Source: Chrysomallon squamiferum (lineage: Eukaryota; Mollusca; Gastropoda; Neomphalida; Peltospiridae). From it: a DNA stretch of 15,000 nucleotides. Position numbers and translations under genes: made by a program. Of the stretch, positions 7,774-15,000 are shown in pieces. Below the pieces are notes generated by a model. The model was given only the letters and a program-made list of their open reading frames with translations. It did no database searches and had not been told where the DNA came from. The stretch covers positions 8,889,989-8,904,988 of the forward strand of contig CM022669.1 of the NCBI GenBank assembly GCA_012295275.1, read 5' to 3'. Position 1 is the stretch's first letter, and each line of letters begins with the position of its first letter.

Positions 7774-7797
7774 TGCGGTGGTGGTGGTGGTGGGGGA
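7774..7797. repeat. Short (GGT)n tract
   Basis: GCGGTGGTGGTGGTGG followed by a G run; one of the few G-rich strings in the window. Confidence 0.85.
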
Positions 7798-8096
7798 GTG
7801 CGGTGTTATCAGTTATGAATGGTATATTAAATTTATATTAAGCAGTTTATTGCCTGTAAAATTAATGCGGCATTAGCTTTTAGTTTTTGTTTTTATAAAT
7901 AGAAAAAAATATATATATATAAACATAAAAATAAAAAAAAATAACAATAAAATAAAACAGGATTATGTGAAGCGGAATTGAATGAATAGACAAAAAATAT
8001 CGCGTGTTGAGGAAACGTTTCTGACACTGAAACCGAAACGAAACCGCGGTAATGGCTAATTTAAAATAACAAACAACAAAGGGTGCTGAATGGGGT

Positions 8097-8151
8097 CAAC
8101 AACAACAACAAACAACAACAACAACAAAACAACAACAAAACAACAAAACAA
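8097..8151. repeat. (AAC)n interrupted by AAAAC
   Basis: AAC units with several one-base expansions to AAAC. Confidence 0.93.
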
Positions 8152-8325
8152 TATTACTAGATGTTAGTCAAACGTTCTTCTGTAATGATCGCGTGAAAAT
8201 GGAATCCACTGACGTCACAACAATATCTACCCCAATAGCGAAAACATATTTTCATATGTAGCAGGTAAAACATAATTCGAAAAAAAACATTGGCTTGAAT
8301 CGACATACATAAAATAGAAACGTAA

Positions 8326-8343
8326 CAGCAGCAGCAAAAACAA

Positions 8344-8374
<31 letters not shown>

Positions 8375-8476
8375 AGCAGAAGCAACAACGATGTTGATGA
8401 TGATACGGATGGTGATAACAATAACAACAACAACGACAGTGATGTTGATACAGATGATGATAACAATAACAACATT

Positions 8477-8567
<91 letters not shown>

Positions 8568-8568
8568 G
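8326..8568. repeat. Compound trinucleotide array: CAG/CAA, GAT-rich, AAC, AAT
   Basis: CAG/CAA (8326-8391), a GATGATA/AACAAC middle part containing two related ~57-bp halves (ACGATGTTGATGATGATACGGATGG-like and AGTGATGTTGATACAG-like), pure AAC (8476-8516) and pure AAT (8517-8567). No coding meaning: all three frames read as homopolymeric protein. Confidence 0.93.
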
Positions 8569-8660
8569 TGATAACAGCTAAACTAAAACAAAAGAACGGA
8601 TACAAATGTTCTATTCTGCTAATGATAAATCAGTCTGTCCTGCTGATCTTAATTGTCTTA

Positions 8661-8692
8661 TTTTTTTTTTTTTATTATTTTTTTTTTTTTTT
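8661..8692. repeat. T-rich tract
   Basis: Two T runs split by ATTA. Confidence 0.9.
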
Positions 8693-8985
8693 GTTTCTCT
8701 GTTCCAAGATTTCACTCGACTGTTCTGTGTCCCACCAGGCCACATAATCAAGATCTTATGACACGACTTTGAACAATATTAATTTCACCAGTGTTCATTG
8801 ATCGGGATTATTTTTTTGTGCCGACATTCCTCCCAACCCGCTGCGCATCGCAGTTTCAAACACGCACTATCACCCGCCAACAGCTGGGCCACAGTGTGAG
8901 TTTTTTAAACTGTGACCAGTCGGCAAGAAAGGTCCTGAAGTCATCAAACAACAAAACTGTACTAATATTAAAAATAATAAATAGT
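8693..8985. other. Unique spacer, no gene seen
   Basis: Moderate GC (for example 8820-8900) but every frame is broken quickly or continues into the adjoining ATT array; no splice-bounded exon could be justified. Confidence 0.55.
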
Positions 8986-8992
8986 TGCTGTT

Positions 8993-8993
<1 letters not shown>

Positions 8994-9028
<35 letters not shown>

Positions 9029-9068
9029 TATTATTATTATTATTATTGTTATTGTTGTTGTTGTTATT
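8994..9068. repeat. (ATT)n followed by (GTT)n
   Basis: ATT to about 9047, then GTT to about 9067. Confidence 0.94.
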
Positions 9069-9249
9069 AAATAATTAATTTATTATATTATATATATTTT
9101 TTTTTTTATTTTTTTATTTATTTATTTACTGAGCTTCTACAAAGATCTTTAAACCTGCAGTTTTACTAAGTCTGAATTCACTGATTAAAATATTAATTTA
9201 ACACTTAAAATATTTCAAATGAACACTTGCTTAGATTGTCCTTCTTTAG

Positions 9250-9355
9250 AATAGGTTGACTTTCATTCATTATAGTGAGATAATATATATATATATCTCA
9301 CTATATATATATATATATATATTATCTCACTATAATGAATGAAAGTCACCCTATT
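9250..9355. repeat. Long inverted repeat, 47-bp arms, 12-nt centre (MITE-like)
   Basis: Positions 9250-9296 pair with 9355-9309 with a single mismatch (9256/9349). Arm ends read AATAGG and CCTATT. The non-AT part of the arm includes GACTTTCATTCATTATAGTG, and ATCTCACTATA occurs again in the centre. No target-site duplication was found at the ends. Confidence 0.92.
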
Positions 9356-9379
9356 TCATCGACAAGAACAGTGACAAAA

Positions 9380-9545
9380 ATACTAATAACAGTAATAGTT
9401 GAAAGTAGTAGAAGCAGCAGCATTAGCCATAGATACATAGTAGTAGTAGCAATTGTAGTAGTTGTAGCAGTAGTCGAAGTAGTAGCAGAAGTAGTAGTAG
9501 CAATGGCTGTGCATGTAGAAGTGGTAGTAGCTGTAGCAGGAGTGA
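9380..9545. repeat. Degenerate AGT/AGC trinucleotide array
   Basis: AGT and AGC units with many substitutions, less pure than the other triplet arrays and therefore presumably older. Confidence 0.88.
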
Positions 9546-9758
9546 TAGAAATGTATACTTTATACACTTTTCATGGGAATGAGTCACTGTTCTGAGCGAG
9601 CGAGTCACGTGTTGAATTCATTTGAGTTAAACAAAGCAAAACCTGACAAGGGCAGATAATTAAAGGAGATCTCCAGTGAGGTAGAATTTCATTGAAAAAA
9701 AAAATAATTTAAAAATCTGTAACTGTTTGAAATAATGATTTATATGAAAAAGCAACAA

Positions 9759-9759
<1 letters not shown>

Positions 9760-9801
<42 letters not shown>
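9760..9801. repeat. A42 homopolymer with A-rich tail
   Basis: Forty-two A, then AGAAAG-interrupted A-rich sequence to about 9827. I could not identify an element upstream of which this would be the tail. Confidence 0.93.
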
Positions 9802-9803
<2 letters not shown>

Positions 9804-9936
9804 AAGAAAAAAAAAAAAAAGAAAAAAGTTTAACTTATAAATTTAATTATTTTTTGGAAATGGAAAAGAAAATGCAGATAAAATTAATAAATAAAATTCA
9901 AAAGAGGAGGGAAAACTGGAATAAATAAATAGGTAG

Positions 9937-9972
9937 GAGAGAGAGAGAGAGAGAGGCAGAGCGAGAGACAGA
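9937..9972. repeat. (GA)n microsatellite
   Basis: Pure GA to 9955, then imperfect GAGAC units. Confidence 0.9.
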
Positions 9973-10228
9973 GTCATTAACGAAAGGATAGTTTTATAGG
10001 AAGAGAGAAATTACTAAAAATAAATAATAAATACGGAACAAATGTTTCGCGCTACAGTGTTACATTTTTTATTGCTTTTACATTTACGTCATCATGCATC
10101 ATCAGCAGACGATAAAATAAAACCGCTTGGGAACATAATCCGATTACCCACTCAGTCATATAATCTGCTGGACTCTATCAATTATTCTAGATTTCTAGTA
10201 TTACTATTAGTATTATTATTATTTATCA

Positions 10229-10232
<4 letters not shown>

Positions 10233-10301
<69 letters not shown>

Positions 10302-10344
10302 GTCTGTGTCTGTTTGTCTGTGTGTGTGTCTGTATATGTCTGTT
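10233..10344. repeat. (CT)n followed by TGTC/TG tract
   Basis: About 33 CT units, then TGTC and TG units to about 10344. Confidence 0.95.
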
Positions 10345-10349
10345 TAGGA

Positions 10350-10910
10350 CAGCAGGTTAACAACGGCTTTCACTTTCTGCTTTCTGCATGGAGTTCACAA
10401 TTTTCGAAATTTCACCCAAAATAAACACACGTCTGATTGTCATGCAGACGAGGATTGTTATCAGACGTGACTCATGCGCACATGAGCTGTCTGTTGTCAA
10501 TCAACACGTTACTTCCACAACATAAATCCAGGCCAAAGGCAATAGAAAACTCCGCAGATAAACAAACTATTTCCACGTTAGAGATCTTGACACTTGCTCT
10601 TTGATTGGCCGTAAGGGTTATTGGTGGGTGGAGAAACGCCGGCTGTCAGTTACAGACCGAGTGTGCATACATTAACGTCATATTTTACGCGATCGCTCCG
10701 CCTACTGGTACTGGTCGTGCCTCGTTGGGTGTTAGGTGTGTGGATCTGGGGTATCGGCTATCTCCGTTCTCTAAATTAATGATGAGTTTCAGCGCTTGAC
10801 CATGCCGAGTGCCATCTGTTAAAGTGAAGCTGTTAAATTCTTAATAACAATAACACAGAGTAATCATTCAAAACTTACAAATCACTTTCCAGCCCGACCC
10901 GCTTTCTAGA
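10350..10910. promoter_or_regulatory. Unique GC-richer island, candidate cis-regulatory module
   Basis: The longest repeat-free stretch outside DTWD2. Visible elements: AP-1-like TGACTCA (10468-10474) overlapping a CTCATG-CGCA-CATGAG hairpin (10471-10486), two ATTGG (inverted CCAAT) at 10604-10608 and 10620-10624, TAACGTCAT (10673-10681), the palindrome GCGATCGC (10689-10696) and ATGCCGAG (10802-10809). A 64-codon open frame at 10605 starts with TTG, not ATG, and resembles nothing. Confidence 0.4.
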
Positions 10911-10980
10911 TTGCCTTTTGATAATGCAGTTCAGAATCAATGGTGTATTGTACTGAAGATATTAGATTGTTAATCCTGAC

Positions 10981-11082
10981 GTTATTATTATTATTAAAAA
11001 AAATATATATTAAAAAATCAGCATATATTATTAAACAAATATGCAAATAGGAATCTGAATAATAATAATGATGATAATGATG

Positions 11083-11137
<55 letters not shown>

Positions 11138-11185
11138 GTAATAATAATAATCAACAACAACAACAACAACAACAATAATAATAAT
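10981..11185. repeat. Compound (AAT)n-(AAC)n-(AAT)n array
   Basis: Short ATT tract at 10981-10996, AAT with GAT variants at 11059-11150, AAC at 11151-11172, AAT at 11173-11185. Confidence 0.94.
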
Positions 11186-11192
11186 TTACAAA

Positions 11193-11351
11193 TCAAATAT
11201 TCCTTTTAAATGTTAGACAGCTTCATGAACGAACTAACAATAGATTTATCAAGTAATGGGTGTGTATTAGAGACTAAATAATAATATTTACAATTCTCAA
11301 ATATTCCTTTTAAATGTTAGACAGCTTCATGAACGAACTAACAATATATTT
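11193..11351. repeat. 55-bp direct duplication, period 104 bp
   Basis: 11193-11247 and 11297-11351 are identical except one base (11243 G versus 11347 T). Both copies are preceded by ATAAT-TTTACAA-like sequence, so the duplicated segment probably began in the AAT array. Confidence 0.93.
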
Positions 11352-11375
11352 CTGATATCAGTCAAAGTATATGTA

Positions 11376-11620
11376 TTTTTATTGTATTAAATTTACCTAT
11401 ATTTCTATTGTAATAAACTTGCATTCATTTCTATTGTATACATATTTCTATTGTACTAAAATTATATACGTTTATAATGTATTAAACTTACACATATTTC
11501 TATTGTACTAAAATTATATACATTTCTAATGTGTTAAACTTACACATATTTCTATTGTATTAAATTTACACATATTTCTATTGTATAAAATTGAATACAT
11601 TTCTATTGTACTAAACATGT
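11376..11620. repeat. 26-bp minisatellite, about ten units
   Basis: Consensus unit TTTCTATTGTA(C/T)TAAA followed by a variable TTA(C/T)A(C/T)A part. Two consecutive unit pairs (about 11450-11553) share the alternation ATTATATAC / CTTACACATA, suggesting a 52-bp higher-order step. One unit is truncated. Confidence 0.88.
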
Positions 11621-11683
11621 ATTTTCAGTCTGACTGCTGAAGTAACAATTCTAGTATCAGATCACAACAACTGTCTTTGTTTT

Positions 11684-11719
11684 TCCTTTTCTCTTTTCTT
11701 TCTTTCTTTCTTTCTTTCA
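11684..11719. repeat. (CTTT)n microsatellite
   Basis: Imperfect then pure TTTC units. Confidence 0.92.
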
Positions 11720-11759
11720 TTTATTTATTTGTTTTTGAAAAATTTCTTCTTTTTTTTCT

Positions 11760-12062
11760 GCCGTTTATTTTTCTAATCTGTTTGTGATGAATTTCGGAAT
11801 GCAGTCTGGCTAGCAATGTTTTGTTTACACTAATGTGAAGATAATGTGAACTGAAGACGTGAAACTTGATATCACGTAATCGTAACGCTGCAGAAACCTT
11901 TGATGGAGGCAGCCAGAGAGACACATATCTAGAATTTGTGAGATAACCGTCAGCACGGTAACTTAATCTTTGAAAATACAGCGCTGATTTATTCCCAAGT
12001 GTTTCGAATCAACTTTCTTCCACAATCAGTACATTTGTTTGAGAAATCTAGTTATTTTAGAT
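11760..12062. other. Unique spacer, no gene seen
   Basis: Complex sequence with stops in all frames; no recognisable protein or RNA. Confidence 0.6.
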
Positions 12063-12102
12063 GATATTTTTTCTCTCTTTTTTTTTTTCTTTAAATTTTA
12101 AG

Positions 12103-12131
12103 AAAAAAAAAAAAAAAAAAAAAAAAAAAAA
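12103..12131. repeat. A29 homopolymer
   Basis: Twenty-nine A preceded by a T-rich stretch. Confidence 0.94.
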
Positions 12132-12197
12132 CAGAAAAAGAGAATGTGATAGCTTTTGTATTTTTGTACGTCTAACGTGTGTTAATATGTTTGTATG

Positions 12198-12266
12198 TGT
12201 GAGTGTATATGTGTTGTATGTTTGAGTCTATAAGTGTTGTGTGTTCGAGTGTTTGTAGGTATGTTA
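12198..12266. repeat. Degenerate 23-bp TG-rich tandem repeat, three units
   Basis: Units at 12198, 12221 and 12244 share GAGT(G/C)TATA-GTGTTGT-TG with about five differences each. Confidence 0.6.
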
Positions 12267-12443
12267 TGAATATATAAAGTAACAGACAGGAGTTTTATGT
12301 TTATTATTACAGGTAAAGAAAACAACAATGTTTACCCGAGACCCAGGTGAAGGATCGACGTTATCTTTACATAATATTTCATCTCTGCTGCTGTCATCTT
12401 CTGCCGTCAGTTTTACCCTTAAAAACACAGTGAGATAAAGAAC

Positions 12444-12444
12444 T

Positions 12445-12501
<57 letters not shown>
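12444..12501. repeat. (GA)n microsatellite
   Basis: GA units with one A insertion near 12459. Confidence 0.94.
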
Positions 12502-12502
<1 letters not shown>

Positions 12503-12545
12503 CTGACCAAAGAACAGGAGCCATCTGTGGTTTGTCAGGAGACTT

Positions 12546-12565
12546 GAACGTCACAGCCAATGAGA
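12546..12565. promoter_or_regulatory. CRE half-site next to CCAAT box
   Basis: AACGTCACAGCCAATGAG combines an ACGTCA core with an NF-Y-type CCAAT box (12557-12561) two bases on. GTCACAGCCAAT is shared exactly with the minus strand at 4607-4596. Confidence 0.4.
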
Positions 12566-12830
12566 AGAGGTCTACGCTGTTTCTTGCTGATATTTTCTTT
12601 TACAGCTGATATGAAATGTTATCTGTGAAAGTGGATACAGCTGTTGGTGGGTTTCGCCTTAGCACGACCTCGGCATGAAGGGAACCAAGATAGTAATATT
12701 AACAACAGAAATGTTGTCATAGTAACGCGAGTGGTAGATATCTGTAAGGTGAAGGTCATTAAGCAATGGCGTTAGACAATTCTCTGAAATAAAGAATTGT
12801 CACATGAACCAATGTTAATAGATAATAAAT
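12566..12830. other. Unique GC-richer spacer
   Basis: Repeat-free, containing CTCGGCAT (12669-12676, complement of ATGCCGAG). No exon can be justified. Confidence 0.5.
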
Positions 12831-12919
12831 ATATTTTGGTTTTTTTTCGAAATACAGAATTTTTCTGTTTTGTTCAGTCTGGCGTAAATAAACAGAAAAT
12901 ATTTACGTTCTCACAAACT

Positions 12920-12960
12920 CACAAACACACACACATACACACACACTCGCACGCACACTC
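12920..12960. repeat. Imperfect (CA)n tract
   Basis: CA with AAAC, AT and CGC interruptions. Confidence 0.9.
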
Positions 12961-13262
12961 GTAAAAAAAACATAGTTTTCATGCTCTATATATAAAAGTT
13001 CAAGAAATTTTCATCGTTTATATCACAATAGCAATAAACAGAACTGAATAAATCGTTAATAATAATTACTCAATGGTTACGCTCCTTTAGCGATTAAAAT
13101 AGGAAAACAACGTTTATCGAAAGACAAACATAAGGTTATGTCGTAATGCTATACTTGATAAGACAGTCTATTAATATTTAACCGATTCTGTTTCATTTTT
13201 CCGATTTCCCGTCATCGTGTGGTACATAAGAGGCAGTTCAGAAGATAACTGGTGTTGGTTTT

Positions 13263-13323
13263 CACGTAGCAAACGATTCGCATATTTAAATAACAAATAT
13301 CAAAAGCAGACGTCTGCTACGTG
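13263..13323. repeat. Nested palindromes: CACGTAGC...GCTACGTG around AGCAGACGTCTGCT
   Basis: CACGTAGC (13263-13270) is the exact reverse complement of GCTACGTG (13316-13323); just inside the right arm is a perfect 14-bp palindrome (13305-13318) with a GACGTC centre. The loop is AT-rich. Confidence 0.7.
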
Positions 13324-13337
13324 CCATCGATGGGCGG

Positions 13338-13354
13338 TGATTGATGATTGACAG
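13338..13354 (+). promoter_or_regulatory. Overlapping Pbx-Hox (TGATTGAT) and Pbx-Meis (TGATTGACAG) sites
   Basis: TGATTGAT at 13338-13345 matches the Pbx-Hox composite and TGATTGACAG at 13345-13354 matches the Pbx-Meis/Prep composite; they share one base. Adjacent sites of these two kinds are a known feature of Hox-responsive enhancers. Confidence 0.5.
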
Positions 13355-13435
13355 CTATTGTAATAAACGAACCGGAAGAGACAAGAATGATCACATTTTG
13401 GCGGGAATTACTTTCACAGATGTTTGTGCCAAACA

Positions 13436-13460
13436 TTTTTTTTTTTTTTTTTTTTTTTTT
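13436..13460. repeat. T25 homopolymer
   Basis: Twenty-five T followed by ACCC. Confidence 0.94.
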
Positions 13461-13618
13461 ACCCTCTTTTCCTTCCTCGTCTCACGCGCATTTGTTGATT
13501 TAATGAACACACGTGTTTATTCTCAGTATACTTATACACCATTCATCCGTACTCACACACGTGCATAGCAGATGCAAAAGTGTGTATCAAGATTCTGTAC
13601 TCTACCTATGTGGAATAA

Positions 13619-13649
13619 AACCGTACGGTTGATAGACATCTATCGATAG
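13619..13649. repeat. Two adjacent perfect palindromes
   Basis: AACCGTACGGTT (13619-13630) and CTATCGATAG (13640-13649), 9 bp apart. Confidence 0.7.
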
Positions 13650-13769
13650 GTGCAGTCAATGGAGCAGTCTTTTAGAATAGTGATAATAATTTGCAGAGCG
13701 TTGTAGACAGGTAAATAGATAAACACCAAAGACTATTATCTATCAGTTTAAATTTGTGTATAATTGATT

Positions 13770-13824
13770 TATCTATCTGTCTGTCTGTCTGTTTAACTGT
13801 CTGTCTGCCTGTATTTCTGTCTAT
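13770..13824. repeat. TCTG/TCTA tetranucleotide array
   Basis: TCTG units with TTTAAC and TATT interruptions. Confidence 0.92.
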
Positions 13825-13867
13825 AGATCAATAAGAACCAGACACAAGCAACTGATTCATGGATGGA

Positions 13868-14095
13868 TCAATGAACGGACAGATACATAGAAAGACAGGT
13901 TGATAAATGCCTAAATGGACAGACAGCTATGAGGCTAGAAGCAGGTAAATAGAAATAAATTGGGCGTATATTTATACAAAGACATTGTGATGTCAGATGT
14001 AACTGTATATTAAATAAGTTGTTAAAAAGACAAAAAGACAAGAAGAAAAAAAAAAAAAGAAAACAAGAAAGACAGAGAGACAAAAAGACAGAAAG
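13868..14095. repeat. Degenerate GACA/AAGACA-rich sequence
   Basis: Scattered GGACAGA and AAAGACA units (13876-13925, 14030-14092) on the strand opposite in sense to the TCTG array, separated by about 100 bp of unique sequence. Confidence 0.75.
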
Positions 14096-14167
14096 ATTAA
14101 AAACGAAAAATACATTTAGAAAAAAAAAATGGTCCTCTCTTTCAGATTTGCCCCGTTCCTGAGATTC

Positions 14168-14189
14168 AGTAACAACAACAACAACAACA
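14168..14189. repeat. Short (AAC)n tract
   Basis: Six AAC units. Confidence 0.9.
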
Positions 14190-14530
14190 GTTTAACCGAA
14201 GTCAAGCGTTTTAACTTTCAAATTATATCTAACGTCTATTCATGTGTGTCAGCCGAGTCCATTTTATCCAGCAACCTGTTAGTATATCGCTAATTTATTA
14301 CCAGTTATCGCGTCTACTCGGCCAAACTCGGCGATACTCGGCCCCCGCCAGACAACATCTGTTACGTATCAAAGCTGAAAGCGGTGGTTTGAAAAACAGC
14401 ACCAGCGAGTTGAGTTGACGTTTCGCGTTTGTGATTTACCTTCATTTCTGTCATGATTAATATGGCAAGTTGTTCCAAACAAACAGCGTGGAGAACAATT
14501 TATTCATTAATTATGACCTTTTTGTAGACC
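14190..14530. promoter_or_regulatory. Unique GC-richer island with phased ACTCGGC repeats
   Basis: ACTCGGC occurs at 14316, 14326 and 14336, exactly 10 bp apart, with an inverted copy GCCGAGT at 14252-14258. ATTAATTA at 14506-14513 is a homeodomain-type core. No exon is visible. Confidence 0.4.
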
Positions 14531-14626
14531 TCGGTATTACGTGACCCTGCTAAAGTCTGACAGCTGTTTGGATCTGTATTCCACGGGAAACTCTGCCAGA
14601 TTGTTGTTAACTCTGACTGCGATTTT

Positions 14627-14650
14627 TATTTTACTTATTTACTTACTTTT

Positions 14651-14681
<31 letters not shown>

Positions 14682-14706
14682 TGTGCGTTTGTTTATTTAT
14701 TTATTT
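14627..14706. repeat. ATTT-rich low-complexity tract
   Basis: ATTT and ATTTT units; source of a spurious open frame. Confidence 0.88.
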
Positions 14707-14709
14707 CCT

Positions 14710-15000
14710 GGTGTTTTTATATATCTTTGTTTTAAAGCTTTTATTTATTAAGCATGTTTTCAAAATTCGTTAAAAATTAAAACAAACTACAATTACTGAA
14801 CGTAATTAATTAATTCATTTATATTTAATTCATGACATATTCTGTAAAATATTATTTGTGAAATACAATTTCAGTTTAAGTAATACCAACACTTCACTGG
14901 CAATAGAATCGTTGTTCTCAACGATATCTCGATTATCGCGCAGTAGTTTCATCTGCCCGTTTCACTACTCTTCTTTCATAACTGAACATCCTTTGGACTC
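14710..15000. other. AT-rich right end, no gene seen
   Basis: Only a small hairpin stands out: ATCGTTG-TTCT-CAACGAT (14908-14925). Confidence 0.6.

Noticed and set aside
8227-8747. Long open frames on both strands through the triplet array.
   Set aside because: Present in several frames at once because the repeat lacks stops; the flanks show no protein resemblance or splice-bounded exon.
10605-10799. 64-codon open frame in the GC-richer island.
   Set aside because: Begins with TTG rather than ATG, contains no motif, and has no convincing splice sites.
12264-12560. 98-codon minus-strand open frame.
   Set aside because: Its centre is the GA/CT microsatellite translated as Leu-Ser, and the ends resemble no family.
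13770-14095. TCTG array and GACA-rich sequence as a single large inverted repeat.
   Set aside because: The units are complementary only as generic tetranucleotides; no extended unique sequence pairs across the gap.

Overview
This is AT-rich animal nuclear DNA, dense in simple repeats, with one recognisable protein-coding gene and about 12 kb of sequence in which I find no gene. Spliced exons with GT-AG introns, AATAAA polyadenylation signals, long homopolymers, CA/CT/GATA-like arrays and compound AAC/AAT trinucleotide arrays all point to a metazoan. A mollusc or other lophotrochozoan would fit, but the species cannot be fixed from this window.

Region 1 (1-3104): a six-exon gene on the minus strand encodes the tRNA-uridine aminocarboxypropyltransferase DTWD2, with its start codon at 3104-3102 and its stop at 586-584. 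All exons were located by family resemblance and splice sites. Two things are odd. Exon 4 carries a frameshift just upstream of the family-defining DGTW motif, at a 5-bp tandem repeat that looks like a slippage product. The stop codon and 3' UTR are embedded in a tandem array of ~90-bp units that runs from near the window edge to about 600, each unit carrying its own AATAAA signals.

Region 2 (3105-9250): upstream and intergenic sequence. It holds a possible retroposed element ending in A30, a T44 run, a short alternating purine-pyrimidine (Z-DNA-like) tract, the second copy of a 95-bp dispersed repeat whose first copy lies in DTWD2 intron 3, a good RFX X-box, a GC-richer island at 6700-7130 with CCAAT and GC-box motifs, and several large compound trinucleotide arrays.

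Region 3 (9250-15000): a 47-bp-arm inverted repeat (MITE-like or cruciform), more triplet and dinucleotide arrays, a 55-bp duplication followed by a 26-bp minisatellite, and several unique GC-richer islands (10350-10910, 12500-12720, 13200-13430, 14190-14440). These islands contain perfect palindromes, CCAAT/CRE-type sites, an overlapping Pbx-Hox/Pbx-Meis composite and a 10-bp-phased ACTCGGC triplet. They are candidate cis-regulatory modules of a gene outside the window.

I did not find a new multi-gene system here. The most informative observations are the frameshifted DTWD2, the array that swallows its 3' end, and the candidate regulatory islands.
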